From: Xanthobacter autotrophicus
GTDB lineage: Bacteria; Pseudomonadota; Alphaproteobacteria; Rhizobiales; Xanthobacteraceae
DNA length: 43,477 nucleotides
Reading direction: 5' to 3'
Assembly (NCBI RefSeq): GCF_029991245.1
Contig: NZ_JAIVFO010000018.1
Coordinates: 1-43,477, forward strand
The notes beneath the pieces were generated by a model. It did no database searches and had not been told where the DNA came from. It saw only the letters and a program-made list of their open reading frames with translations. This document shows positions 15,600-25,300 of the stretch, piece by piece. Within the stretch, counting starts at the first letter, position 1. Each line of letters begins with the position of its first letter. The position numbers and the translations under genes were made by a program.

Positions 15600-17273
15600 C
15601 TATTCGGCCGCGACGCCGTAGGCCTCGCCGTCGAGCGCGTCGGCCGGCTCCGCGGCGTCCGGCTCGGCCGACCCCTCGTCGAGATCGTCGTCCTCGCTCG
15701 CCTCGTGCTTCACCAGCCAGCTCGCGAGCTTCATCGCGTCGGGCGCGAACAGCGCCAACGGATGAACGAACCGCTCCTCCTTGAAGTGCTCGACGAGAGC
15801 GGCGCGGGTGTCCTTCACCTTCTGGCGCGGCAGGACCGGGGTGTCCTTGCACGAGCCTTCGAGCGCGGCGCGGGACAGGCACGAGAGGAATTCGTCCGTG
15901 CCCATGTTCGGAAGGAAGCCGTCGGCGCCGATGGCGTTGCCGGCGAGCCGTGCGACGATGCCGGAGTCGGTGCGGTTCTCCCGGCAGGACAGCACGTCGA
16001 TGAGGACGCCACGGGCCGCCTGCTGCAGCGTCTCGCGGTCGAATGCGAGCTTGCCCTCACTGCCGACCAGCCGTGCGGCATGGCGATCCATGCGAGCGTA
16101 GCCATAGACGTCGCCCGACGCGCCGGACGCGATGGAGATGTTTCGGCCAGCGAACGCCAGGACGAGCAGCGCCAGCAGCGTGTCGTCCTCGATCGGGGCG
16201 CGGGCGAGCGCTTCATGCAGCGCATCGGTCCGGTAATCTCCAACCATTTCGATGCCCTTGCGGGTCACGTCCGGTCGCGGCCTGGACAGGGCAACGCCAT
16301 CTTCGCCAGCCGCGCCGCCGGCCGCCTCGCCCTTGGCCTTTTTCAGCTCGGGGAGACGATAGTGCACGGTCTGCACCTTGCCCTCGCGATCAAGATACAT
16401 GGCAGCGTGGTCCGACTTGCCGGGCCGGCCGTAGACCTGCTCGGCTTTGGGGGGCAACTTCGCGCGGCCCCAGGTGTCGGCCTCGACGATGACACCGCGC
16501 TTGGGCAGGTGGTTCGCCATCCATTCCTGCTGGGCGCCGAGGAAGGCCTCGACGTCCGTCGTGTAGCGGCTGTCCTCGTCGGCCGAGGCGAACAGGTCCT
16601 CGACCCAGGCGATGCCGTAGGCCTTGGCGAGATCGTCGTCGAAGCTCGCATCCTTCGCGTACATCCGGGTCTTTTCCAGGCCGTTCGCCACGCTGTACCA
16701 GGCGACCTGCGGGTCGGCCTTGGACGGCTTGTGCTTCTTCCAGACCTCGCGCTGCTCGTCGGGCGAGGCTGCCGCAATGGTGCGCAACTGCTTCTCGTTC
16801 GGCATGTCGCCCTTCGCCATGTGGTCGAGCATGGCCGGCAGGACATTGGCGAGGAGGCGCAGCTTCTTGATCTGGCGAACCGGCAAGGCAAGCGCGACGC
16901 CGATCGTCTCCTCGGTCCAGCCGAGCGCGACGAGGCGCTCGATGGCGCGCCACTGGTCGACGGGGTTCAGCGCCTCGCGGGCGATGTTCTCCACCATGGA
17001 CCGCATCGCGCCATTGTCGTTGGCGGCGTCGTCGACGAGGACGTCGATCTCTTCGAGGCCGGCGGCGATCGCCTGGCGCACGCGACGGTGGCCGGCAGTG
17101 ATGATGTAGCCGTTGCCTCCGCTGGTCTCGGGGGCGATGACAGGCGGCTGGACGATGCCGACCGCCTTTATGGTGGCGAGCAATAGGGCGTCGGCCTGTG
17201 GCGTGGACTTCGTCAGGCGCATGCGGTCGGGGTTTTCCTTCAGCGCGCGCGGATCGACTTTCATGAGATGCAT
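15600..17273 (-). CDS. Large ParB/RepB/Spo0J-family protein without ParA
   Basis: The 557-residue product has the N-terminal ParB/Srx fold: MKVDPRALKENPDRMRLT, VGIVQPPVIAPE, and the CTP/nuclease motif ITAGHRRVRQA near residues 58-68. A helix-turn-helix region follows (RSMVENIAREALNPVDQWRA, LGWTEETIGVALALPVRQIKKL). The long C-terminal half contains ARAPIEDDTLLALLVLAFAG and a basic/acidic tail and is found in plasmid and ICE versions. AAGGAG lies seven bases before the ATG at 17273. No parA or parS was found. A role in partition, element regulation or as a ParB-type nuclease is inferred from family. Confidence 0.9.
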   Translation of the reverse strand: MHLMKVDPRALKENPDRMRLTKSTPQADALLLATIKAVGIVQPPVIAPETSGGNGYIITAGHRRVRQAIAAGLEEIDVLVDDAANDNGAMRSMVENIAREALNPVDQWRAIERLVALGWTEETIGVALALPVRQIKKLRLLANVLPAMLDHMAKGDMPNEKQLRTIAAASPDEQREVWKKHKPSKADPQVAWYSVANGLEKTRMYAKDASFDDDLAKAYGIAWVEDLFASADEDSRYTTDVEAFLGAQQEWMANHLPKRGVIVEADTWGRAKLPPKAEQVYGRPGKSDHAAMYLDREGKVQTVHYRLPELKKAKGEAAGGAAGEDGVALSRPRPDVTRKGIEMVGDYRTDALHEALARAPIEDDTLLALLVLAFAGRNISIASGASGDVYGYARMDRHAARLVGSEGKLAFDRETLQQAARGVLIDVLSCRENRTDSGIVARLAGNAIGADGFLPNMGTDEFLSCLSRAALEGSCKDTPVLPRQKVKDTRAALVEHFKEERFVHPLALFAPDAMKLASWLVKHEASEDDDLDEGSAEPDAAEPADALDGEAYGVAAE

Positions 17274-17547
17274 GGGGAAGCTCCTTGTGGGGATGTTGGA
17301 CGCCGCCCTTCGCGGGTCCTTCCTTCGTCTTCTTTTTGAAGACCTCCCCCGGCCCGCGGAGCGGACGGGCCGGTGCAACTGCGGCTGAGCATCCCTGCCC
17401 GGCCGGCCAAGCGGGGCTATAAGCCCTGCACAGGACGACGCGGCCGGGACTGCGCAAACCGCGGTTGAGCTTCAGCGTCGCCGGCTCGGCCGATCGGCGA
17501 ACCGGATTTTTCCTGAATGCCCCTCCTTTCCTCCCCATATCGCCCCT
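17274..17547. other. Leader region of parB-like gene
   Basis: Contains GC dyads and the AAGCGGGGCTataAGCCC motif (17409-17426) shared with 12650-12667. No gene supported. Confidence 0.5.
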
Positions 17548-17582
17548 TGAATGCCGGCCATAGTGACGTTATATCACGTCAG
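17548..17582 (+). promoter_or_regulatory. Promoter and operator of Xre-RES module 2
   Basis: TTGAAT (17548-17553) and TATATC (17571-17576) are spaced by 17 bp. TGACGT (17565-17570) and ACGTCA (17577-17582) form a perfect 6-bp palindrome bracketing the -10. A further GCGTCA half-site follows at about 17590. This fits antitoxin autorepression. Confidence 0.7.
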
Positions 17583-17614
17583 AACTAGCGTCATTCGGAC
17601 AACAGGAGGCTCGC

Positions 17615-17965
17615 ATGGGGTTGGCGCAATATGCGGATAACGGCTTCCTCGCGCCCCGGAAGATCGCGGTTGCGTTCCGGACCACTAGCGAGGAAGTCGC
17701 CCGCACGGCCGGGCTCGGCAAGGATGCCGTCCAGCGCAAGGACCGCGTCAGGTCGGACAAGACCCAACGCCGGCTGCGCGAGATGGTCGAGGTGATCAAC
17801 AAGGTCGAGCCTCGCTTCGGTTCCACCTTGATGGCCTATGCCTGGTACCGGTCGGAGCCCCTGCCCGGCTTCTCCGGCCAGACGGCCATGCAGCTCGTGC
17901 GCAACGGTCGCGTGGATGACGTGCTCGACTATGTCGACGCTGTCGACGCCGGCGTGCATGCCTGA
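17615..17965 (+). CDS. Xre/MbcA/ParS-type antitoxin (DUF2384), module 2
   Basis: The 116-residue product is a short member with an N-terminal HTH-like part (RKIAVAFRTTSEEVARTAGLGKDAV) and the DUF2384 C-terminus (TLMAYAWYRSEPLPGFSGQT, AMQLVRNGRVDDVLDYVDAV). CAGGAGG lies seven bases before ATG 17615. Its stop overlaps the RES start by 8 bp. The GRVDDVLDYVD end is the usual RES-blocking region. It is only distantly similar to the antitoxins of modules 1 and 3. Confidence 0.93.
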   Translation: MGLAQYADNGFLAPRKIAVAFRTTSEEVARTAGLGKDAVQRKDRVRSDKTQRRLREMVEVINKVEPRFGSTLMAYAWYRSEPLPGFSGQTAMQLVRNGRVDDVLDYVDAVDAGVHA

Positions 17966-18476
17966 CGACGTGCAATATCGGGGAAAGCTCTATCGAGCGC
18001 TGAATCCGGTCTATGCGCGCGAGCCACTGTCCGGGCGGGGTGCCGAACTCTACGGTGGACGGTTCAACCCGAAGGGCCTGCCCGCACTCTATGGGTCATT
18101 GTCGGTGATGACCGCGCTGCGCGAAGCCAATCAGGTCGGCAACCTCCAGCCGACCACTCTCGTCTGCTACGACGCGAAGATCGATGGCATATTCGATTGC
18201 CGGGATGATGAAGCGCTCGCGGCAAAGGGAATGGACCCCGCGGCACTCGCCGACAGCACATGGCGCGACCAGATGAAGGCGAGCGGGGAAGCGCGGACGC
18301 AGGCCTTTGCCCGGCAGCTCATTGCCGGCGGCTATAACGGCTTGCTCGTCAGGAGCTTCGCAGCCGGCGCGGCGGTCGAAGATTTGGACCTCGTACTCTG
18401 GAGGTGGGGCGCCGGGGCCCCACCTCGTCTCGTTCTGATCGACGATGAGAACCGCTTGTCGCGAGAGCGCTCCTAA
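17958..18476 (+). CDS. RES-domain toxin, module 2
   Basis: The 172-residue product shows the classical RES pattern. It has LYRALNPVYAREPLSGRGA, then GGRFNPKGLPALYGSLSVMT with the conserved Arg/Tyr, a Glu in ALREANQVG, and the C-terminal GYNGLLVRSFAAGA with the conserved Ser. Such proteins attack NAD+ in characterised systems. It is translationally coupled to the antitoxin (8-bp overlap). Immediately after its stop the sequence changes to an IS110 remnant, so the 3' neighbour was lost by insertion or deletion. The toxin itself is full length. Confidence 0.93.
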   Translation: MPDDVQYRGKLYRALNPVYAREPLSGRGAELYGGRFNPKGLPALYGSLSVMTALREANQVGNLQPTTLVCYDAKIDGIFDCRDDEALAAKGMDPAALADSTWRDQMKASGEARTQAFARQLIAGGYNGLLVRSFAAGAAVEDLDLVLWRWGAGAPPRLVLIDDENRLSRERS

Positions 18477-18539
18477 GCAGCGACCCGATCGCGGGAACTC
18501 TCGACGTCGTTCGCGAGATCGGCCTCGATCTCGGCAAGC

Positions 18540-19202
18540 TGCGTGCGCTTCCTCAACGAGATGCGGGCGATCGAGAACGTGGTGCGGGCGATTCTGCGCG
18601 AGGGCGGCATCAAGCTCGGGACACCAAGCCGCGCCGCGTTCGCCGCCAAGGTGCGCGAGATGGCGGCAGGCGATCCTCTGGTGATGGCGATCGCTGAGCC
18701 GTTGCTGGCGGTGCTTGCGACAATGCTGGGAGAGTTCGCCCGGCTAACCAAGCGGATCCTCGACATCATCAAGGGCGAGCCGGTCTGCCGACACCTCACG
18801 AGCATTCCGGGCGTCGAACCGATCACCGCGCTGGCCTTCCGCGCCACGATCGACAGACCGGAGCGCTTCGGCAAATCGAGGGCTGTCAGCGCCCATCTCG
18901 GCTTGACGCCGTCGCGCTATCAGTCGGGCGAGACCGACATCCAGAGCCGGATCAGCCGCTGCGGCGACGAACTCGCCCGAACCGCCCTTTATGAAGCCGC
19001 CCATTCGCTGCTGACGCGCTCGAAGAAATGGTCGAGCCTGAAGGCCTGGGGCCAGGGCATCGCCAAGCGGCGTAGGATGGCACGGGCCAGGGTCGCTGTG
19101 GCCCGCAAGCTCGCCGTCGTCCTGCACCGCATGTGGAACGATGGCGAAGACTTCCGCTTTGGAAAGGAAGCCTCCGCCAAGGCCGGCTCCGCTGCCGCCT
19201 GA
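18540..19202 (+). mobile_element. IS110-family transposase, C-terminal remnant
   Basis: About 220 residues correspond to the middle and C-terminal (Transposase_20-like) domain of IS110 transposases: HLTSIPGVEPITALAFRATI, SAHLGLTPSRYQSGETDI, ALYEAAHSLLTRSKKWSSLK and a terminal VLHRMWNDGEDFRFG. The catalytic Ser lies in this domain, but the N-terminal DEDD RuvC-like domain is missing. The remnant is therefore inactive. It begins about 60 bp after the RES toxin stop and marks one edge of the metal-response cassette. Confidence 0.85.
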
Positions 19203-19509
19203 CGATCGGCAACCGTAAAGGAAAGGTGGACCGCCAGCACAGACCTGCCTGAAAGGGCAGACCCGGATCGTTCCCGTGGGGACGATGGGCAAGGCGATAT
19301 CGTTGAGAGTCCTGAACCTGCCGGCGAAAACCAGCAAGGTCGTGAAACAGATTGAGACGCTTGGCCCTCCTGACCCCAACATGCGGCGGCTATACGCTGA
19401 CTGCGGAGAGAAGCGCGTGACCCGCGGGGCGATATGGTCCGGAAATGCTGAAAGGAGCAGCTTGACATCAACGACCCCAATCAGAGATGGTTCTGAGAGC
19501 ATTGGCCGG
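19203..19509. other. Downstream flank of IS110 remnant
   Basis: Contains the probable 3' flank of the IS110 fragment and the junction into the DUF302 region. No gene is supported. Confidence 0.4.
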
Positions 19510-19896
19510 TCACAGCTGTTCTATTACTTTCTCGAGCTGCACGCGAACTTGCTGGGCAGCCCGTTTCAGTTCCGGATTATCGATCGCCTGCATGGATGCG
19601 ACTGGATCGATAGCGGCTACTTCCGTTTGCTCGCCGCCGGCATCACGGACCACGACGTTGCAGGGCAGCATCGTGCCGACCTTGTCTTCCAGCTTGAGGG
19701 CCTCATATGCCAGTGTCGGATTGCATGCCCCTAAAATCCTGTAGCTGGGGAAATCGATCCCGATCTTCTTCTTCAACGTCTCCTTGACGTCGATCTCGGT
19801 GATGACCCCGAAACCCTCCTTCTTCAGGGCATCCATCGTGCGGGTCACGGCCTCATCGAAAGTGATGGAAAGTATTTTACTGAGATAGTAGGACAT
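19510..19896 (-). CDS. DUF302 domain protein
   Basis: The 128-residue product is a single DUF302 domain: SITFDEAVTRTMDALKKEGF, GVITEIDVKETLKKKIGIDF, YRILGACNPTLAYEALK with the conserved Cys and Asn, and LPCNVVVRDAGG. DUF302 proteins are often encoded with metal-resistance or redox genes. The conserved CNP and PCN cysteines could bind a metal or a thiol (inference). AAGGGG, overlapping the stop of the upstream small membrane protein, serves as RBS, so the two genes are coupled. Base composition is less GC-rich than in the flanking backbone. Confidence 0.93.
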   Translation of the reverse strand: MSYYLSKILSITFDEAVTRTMDALKKEGFGVITEIDVKETLKKKIGIDFPSYRILGACNPTLAYEALKLEDKVGTMLPCNVVVRDAGGEQTEVAAIDPVASMQAIDNPELKRAAQQVRVQLEKVIEQL

Positions 19897-19907
19897 GACA
19901 TTGCCCC

Positions 19908-20039
19908 TTATCGTCTATTGTTGAAAAAGAGGTATTTGGTGAGCGCGGCGATGCCGAGAACGACAAGCATAGCGACCAGCAGCCCGCCCCATCCCATGCC
20001 CCACATCATCGAACTGCTGCCATCTACTATTCCATTCAT
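19908..20039 (-). CDS. Small single-pass membrane protein
   Basis: A 43-residue product with a Met/Gly/Trp-rich start (SSSMMWGMGWGG), one hydrophobic helix (LLVAMLVVLGIAALTKYLF) and a basic end (NNRR). Three ATGs occur in tandem (20045, 20042, 20039). The GGAG sequence abuts the first, so the third, with a six-base spacer, is the best start. The stop overlaps the RBS of the DUF302 gene. Met-rich short membrane proteins of this kind often accompany copper or silver resistance genes. The sequence supports coding; the metal role is inference. Confidence 0.7.
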   Translation of the reverse strand: MNGIVDGSSSMMWGMGWGGLLVAMLVVLGIAALTKYLFFNNRR

Positions 20040-20245
20040 CATCATCTCCTGACGTATCCGAAGGCATAGTCGCCCGCTCGCTCACTCCATCGCGTTTTTC
20101 CGAGCGATTAAAATGGCTCGCCCGATGGAGAACTGCGTGCGGGACATCGGCAGCCCGCGCCTCACCTCAGCCGCGCCGCCGGATCCGGAAGGGGTTCCAA
20201 GTCGCCGTGTTTGCTCCGTTCGCGACGTCCGACGGAAACAAAGTA

Positions 20246-20650
20246 TCATATCTGAATGCGGCCGCTTGGCGCGGCGCTCATCATGAGCTGCTGCTCTAGA
20301 ATCATCTGCTGCATCATCTGCTGCATCATATTCATGCGCTGCTGCATCAACTGCATCTGCGAGGCGATATTGGGATCTGTGGTGGCGCCTCCTTGGTTCT
20401 GTCCCATCATGCCGCCCTGACTCATCATGCCGCCCATGGCGACCATTTGCTCTTGCATCATTTTCATATGCTCAGCCATGAGCTTCTGCCGCTCAGCGGG
20501 CATCTTCGCCTGCTGCGCCTGGCCCATCATCACTTGCATCTGCTCGAAACGCTGCTGCATTTGTTCCGGGGTGGCCTGTTGAGCGACGGACGCCGCAGGA
20601 ATGGCGAGCACCATGAATGCGGCGGCTGCAAGAAGACGGCAGCGTTTCAT
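20246..20650 (-). CDS. Exported Met/Gln-rich protein, possible metal-binding
   Basis: The 134-residue product has a clear Sec signal peptide (MKRCRLLAAAAFMVLAIPAA, cleavage near SVAQQ). Its mature part is dominated by Met and Gln: MQQRFEQMQVMMGQ, MKMMQEQMVAMGGMM, QQRMNMMQQMMQQM. The spacing (MxxMM, MMxxM) is typical of periplasmic Cu(I)/Ag(I)-binding sequences, although Gln/Met coiled coils also fit. GGAAG precedes ATG 20650. It heads a cassette with the small membrane protein and DUF302. No Cys or His motif supports other metals. Family not recognised with certainty. Confidence 0.75.
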   Translation of the reverse strand: MKRCRLLAAAAFMVLAIPAASVAQQATPEQMQQRFEQMQVMMGQAQQAKMPAERQKLMAEHMKMMQEQMVAMGGMMSQGGMMGQNQGGATTDPNIASQMQLMQQRMNMMQQMMQQMILEQQLMMSAAPSGRIQI

Positions 20651-20804
20651 GATCGATCTTCCTTTGTTGACTGCGGTGGCGTCAAGCCATGGACCCCATT
20701 GGCTCCCGATCAAAGCGCAATCGGAGCGTGATGAGCAAGAAGCGTGGAACTCAATGAATTCGCTCGCGTCCCTCGCAACAGGGCTATTATGGATCTAATC
20801 CAGC

Positions 20805-20839
20805 AACGTCACAACACAATGACGTTCCCTTTACGTTCC
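20805..20839. promoter_or_regulatory. Overlapping inverted and direct repeats upstream of Met-rich gene
   Basis: AACGTCA (20805-20811) and TGACGTT (20820-20826) are perfectly inverted. ACGTTCC occurs twice with an exact 11-bp period (20822-20828, 20833-20839), the spacing bound by OmpR-type regulators. It lies 155-190 bp upstream of the start at 20650. Confidence 0.4.
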
Positions 20840-20913
20840 GAATGATTTCACGATGAAGTGACGCCCGATTGCCTGTCCGCCACTAGTTTTACTGCGTCAC
20901 AAAAATGGGAGGA

Positions 20914-21745
20914 TTAGAGGGCATGGTCCTGGTGCAGCATGGACATCGCTGAAGGCTGCGACAGAGCGCGACAGTCAAGCGTCTTCGGATGGTCGCGATA
21001 GAATTTGCGACGTGGCGCTCTGGTCGGATCGGCGGGGCCGCGGAGTCGGTAACCTTCAGGAACGGCAGATTTCGGGCGGCTTTGGGTTTTGTCCGGCGCT
21101 GAGGGGGGAATCGTCTCCCGCTGCGAGATGAGGAATCCGTAGGCGGCGATGCAGAGGCTCGCATGATGATGAAAGCCTCGCCAGCCACGTCCCTCATAAT
21201 GGCCAAGCTCGAGTTCCTGCTTGAGTTCCTGATAGTCGCGCTCGATGCGCCAGCGCAGCTTCGCCGCGTTGACGAGATGCTCGAGCAGGGTGTCGGCGGC
21301 AAGAGTTGACAGCCAGTATTTGAGCGGCTCGGCATCGCCCTCGGGCCATTCGATCAGCAGCCGTTCCTCGGCGCGGGGCTCGGTCAGATTGTAATCTCTG
21401 GACGCGGGGCGCGATCGCACGGCGGCGAAGCGGGAGTTGAGGTCGGCGTTGGTTCCTTCACGCCAGCAGACCGTCCGCCACGCCTCTTGCGGCAGTTCCT
21501 GCGCCAGCGCCTTCACCGAGACCGGCTTGTGATCGGCGCTGCGACGCATGAGCGACAGCGGCCGGCCTGTGCTGCGGCGCGGCACGGGCCGGCAATGGAC
21601 CCTCTCCGGCGCGCCAGACGCTGAGCTTAGGCTGCACGCCCACGGCATATTCAAGACCGAGCGCCGAAAGGCCGGCGCGGAACGCGCCATCCGCACCATA
21701 GCCGCGTCGGCCAGCACAATGTTGGGCGCAACGCCGGCCGCTTTG
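20914..21745 (-). mobile_element. IS701-family transposase remnant with compensating frameshifts
   Basis: The C-terminal half contains the DDE Glu region LRWRIERDYQELKQELELGH followed by YEGRGWRGFHHHASLCIAAYGFL, which is characteristic of IS701-type transposases. Upstream, VLADAA continues correctly only after adding one base near 21700 (expected AAYGADGAFR). The normal frame returns near 21585. The N-terminus ends abruptly at about 21745. The element is dead. It forms the second boundary of the metal-response cassette. Confidence 0.85.
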
Positions 21746-21857
21746 GCTGCGCACGCTGATCGCGGCCTACAAGACGCTGGGAGGCTCATTCACCGGCAAC
21801 CTCACGTGTCGATCCGACGCATCTACGCGATCTGCATCGACAAGATGGAGGCGCTGA
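21744..21857 (+). pseudogene. Possible C-terminal scrap of an outer-membrane efflux (NodT/CusC-like) gene
   Basis: Directly at the IS701 junction, the plus strand reads RTLIAAYKTLGGSF. This resembles the LYKALGGGW end of RND outer-membrane lipoproteins such as CusC/NodT, and the frame then runs on to a stop at about 21857. The match is very short, so the call is tentative. It would fit a lost metal-efflux operon next to the cassette. Confidence 0.28.
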
Positions 21858-21945
21858 GGCGGGCGGCGAGCCGGACGATGAGCATGAGGATCCGAGGGCC
21901 GAACGCAATGCGGGCTCGGACCGCAGGCGCCGTATCCGCGACGCG

Positions 21946-22320
21946 GTGGAGGCAGCGCTTTCGGACATCATCCTGCTCGGAACCGAAGAGCAGGTTCGCC
22001 TCGCGGAACGCGCCGTGCGCGAGCTGACTACCGGACGCTCCGTCCACACGGATGAGCTTGTGATGTCGCTGCGCAATTTCATCCGCGAGGCGCTCGACAT
22101 CGGGCCGATCCCGGCGGATCTTGCCGTCCCGCAGCAAGGCCCGACGCGGCCCTCGAGCTCGGGAGGACGAGGCGAAGGCGAGAGCAGCCGAGAGGGCTCG
22201 GGGAAAGGCACCGGCGGTGGCGGCGGAATGGGCGGCGGCATGGGAATGGGCGGCATGGGCGCCGGCTTTAGGACCGGCACCGCTCCCGACGACGAGTCCT
22301 CATCGGACCATCGCACATAG
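21946..22320 (+). CDS. Hypothetical protein with Gly/Met-rich tail
   Basis: From GTG 21946 the product (124 residues) has a helical body, EAALSDIILLGTEEQVRLAE, VHTDELVMSLRNFIREALDI, and PIPADL. A low-complexity tail follows, with GGMGGGMGMGGMGAG. The frame stays open upstream without a good ATG, so the N-terminus was probably removed by the IS junction at 21745 or uses the GTG. The body shows good codon bias and reads as a real protein. Family not recognised. Confidence 0.55.
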   Translation: MEAALSDIILLGTEEQVRLAERAVRELTTGRSVHTDELVMSLRNFIREALDIGPIPADLAVPQQGPTRPSSSGGRGEGESSREGSGKGTGGGGGMGGGMGMGGMGAGFRTGTAPDDESSSDHRT

Positions 22321-22392
22321 ATATCACGCCCAACGGTCGACACCCTCCCTCTACTCCACAGTGCGACATGGCGCGATCGCGAGGCGACGCCA

Positions 22393-25300
22393 CTACGCCG
22401 CAATCCGGCTGCTTCCGGCGTTCTCCCCCTCAGCACCGGCTTCGGCAGCGTTGGACGCAAGCTGCGCCACGACCTCGGCCAATTGCTCGCGCTTCATGTC
22501 GAGATCCGCTTCGAAGGCGAAAGCTTCGCCAACACGCGCCTGATACGAGGCGAGGCGCTTGCGGGCGGTTTCCAGCCGCAAGCGATAATTCTCCCGCTCG
22601 CTCTTGAAACCGGAGAGGGCATGCTCGAGCCGGGCGACGGCGCCGATCGGCGTGACGGTGACTGGAAGCTCGATCTCATGTTCGGCGCCCGTGCGCAGCA
22701 ACATCGTGGTGTAGCGGAAGCCGTCCTTACCGAAGCGCTCTCCGGAAAATTCGAGGTCGAAATCGCCGATCGCGGCGATGACGACGTCGCCGTCATGCTG
22801 GAGTTGCACAAGGGTGAGGATCTCCTTCAGCAGCGCCCGGCCGGCGAGCTTGCGCTCGTCATAGGTGTTGCCCGTCACGGTCATGACAAAGCTGTCATCG
22901 GTCGTGGGCTTCAGGCGCTCGATGTCCTGCCCGACTTCACCGATGCGGCGCGTCGAGACCTCGGTCTCGCGTTCGACATCGCGGATCTGACGGCGGATCG
23001 CATGCTGGTCATCGACATGGGCGGCGCGAAGACGGTCGAGCCGCGCGATCTCAGCCTCCAGTCCGGCCTTCTGCATCAGACGCTGGTCACCACTGGCGAT
23101 GGCCTTCGCCATGGCGAACTGCGAGGCCTGGCCCTCGCCCATGTCTTCCAGCCTGCGGATCGAGGTGTCGCCGGAGAGCGCAGCGGCGATGAAGCGGGCC
23201 TTGCGCTCGTTGTTCTGCCACATGGTGGCGTCGAGCGAGCCAAGCGTCGCATAGGCGAAAATGTCGATGACATCGTGCTGGTTGCCCTGCCGGGCGATCC
23301 TCCCCTCGCGCTGCTCGATCTGCGACGGCAGCCACGGCACATCGAGGTGGTGCAACGCCTTCAGCCTCAACTGCGCGTTGACGCCTGTTCCCATGGTGTC
23401 GGAGCTGCCGAGAAGGAAGCGGACCTTGCCGGCCCGGACATCGCCAAACAATCGCTGCTTCGCATCGGATCGTTTGAAATCCTGGATGAAGGCGATCTCG
23501 GAAGCGGGCACGCCCATGCGGACAAGTTCGTCGCGGATCCAGCGATAGGCCGAGAAGCCGCGGGTCTTCTCGACACTGAGCGTGCCCAGATCGGAAAAGA
23601 TCATCTGTGCGGCGCCAGTCAGCTCGTAAGGCTTCCCATCGCCGCGGACATAGATGTTTGCCGTCGTTTCCTGCCAGATGCGGAAGGCGTTCACAACGAG
23701 CCGATTGAGCTTGTTGCCGGCCTCATTGTCATTGTCGGGATCGATCAGCCGCAGATCGATCGCGGCATGGCGCCCGTCAGTGATGACGGAGAGCAGGATG
23801 TCGTCACCGGGCTCGGGCGGACGGTCGCGTTGCTCGATGGCGGTGATGCGGACCTCGAGCTGGCGCTGATAGGCCTTGAACGCCGCGCTCGGCGGCGCGG
23901 TGATAATCTGGCGCTTGCCGCCGGAGATCTCCGGCACTTTCACATAGTCGCGTAGGTCCGCCGGCATCACCACGTCGGCGAAGGAGCGGAACATGGCGAT
24001 CAGCTCGGCGACATTGACGAACTGGGCAAAGCGCGTGACCGGCTTGTATTTGCCCGACGGCTGAAGCTCGAGTTCGGTCGAGGCATCGCCGAAGGTCGAC
24101 GCCCAGGCGTCGAACTCGTGCAGCCCGCGCTCACGCAGCGCCGCGTGGCCGAGCAGCCTCTGCACGGTGAACATCTCGCCGAGCGTGTTGGTGATCGGCG
24201 TGCCGGAGGCGAGCACCAACGGCCGGCCGGGGTTCTTCGTCTCGATGAAGCGGGCTTTGACGAACAGGTCCCAGGCCCGCTGCGAGCCGTTCGGATCGAT
24301 GCCCTTCAGCGTGCTCATGTTCGTCGCGAAGCTGAGCTTGCGGAACTCCTGGGCCTCATCGACGATGATCTGGTCGACGCCGATCTCGGAGATGGTGAGA
24401 AGGTCATCCTTGCGCGTCGAGAGCGCCTCCAGCCGTTCCTTTAGCCCTTCCTTCAATCGCTCGAGGCGCTTGCGGGAGACGCGGTCGTCGCTCTCGACCT
24501 TGGTCAGCAGCTCCTCGTAAAGCTCCAGCTCGTCCTGGATCATCTGCTCCTCGAACGCCGACGGCACGCCGATGAAACGGAAAGCACTGTGGGTGATGAT
24601 GATCGCGTCCCAGGTCGCCGTCGCCGCGCGCGACAGGAAGCGGTGCCGCTTGTCCTTGGTGAAATTGGTCTCGTCAGCGACGAGGATGCGGGCGTTCGGA
24701 TAGAGGGCGAGAAACTCCCTCGCGGCCTGCGCCAGGCAATGGCCGGGAACGACGAGCATGGCCTTGGCGATCAGACCGAGCCGGCGTTGCTCCATGATCG
24801 CAGCGGCGATCGACATCGTCTTGCCGGCACCAACGGCGTGGGCGACATAGGTGCTGCCGGAGGCAATGATGCGCCAGATGACCCGCTTCTGGTGGCCATA
24901 AAGCGAAAAGGCGCCAGAGGCGCCCGGAAGCTGGAGATGATCGCCGTTGAAGGATCGCGGCGCGATGTTGTTGAAGCGGTCATTATAGACCCGCGCCAGG
25001 CGGTCGGTCCGATCGGGATCGCTCCAGATCCAGTTCTGGAACGCGGTCTTGATCTTGGTGAGCTTCTCTTTGGCTGCTTCTGTGTCGACGACATTGAGCA
25101 CGCGGCGCTCGCTGTCGCCGTCCTTCACGGTGTCGAAGATCTGCGGCACCGAGGAGTTCAGCGCATCCGATAGGAGCTGGCCGGCGTGACGCCGGTCCGT
25201 GCCCCACTCCGACGTGCCGGCCGCCATATATCCGAGCTGCCGCGCCTCGACGGTCCAGGATGCCAGCTCCGGCATGTGGTGGATCTTGATCTCGACGCCC

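Noticed and set aside
15018-17186. 722-residue plus-strand open frame
   Set aside because: It is antisense to the parB-like gene and the following operon; the product has no domain features. Long antisense frames are expected in GC-rich DNA.
15600-17273. ParB gene considered as evidence for a ParAB-parS partition locus
   Set aside because: No ParA ATPase and no repeated centromere-like sites were found nearby, so only the family call is made.
18473-18543. Minus-strand tail reading LAEIEADLANDVESSRDRVAA before the IS110 remnant
   Set aside because: It could be the end of a gene destroyed by the insertion, but it is too short and overlaps the RES toxin end; not enough for a call.
20293-20560. 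Repetitive CATCAT/GCTGCTG pattern considered as a DNA repeat array
   Set aside because: It is explained by Met and Gln codons of the exported protein; there are no regular units or spacers, so it is not a CRISPR array.
22483-23955. 490-residue plus-strand open frame, and a similar one at 25579-26904
   Set aside because: Both mirror the codons of the methylase-helicase gene. The minus-strand frame carries all the enzyme motifs.
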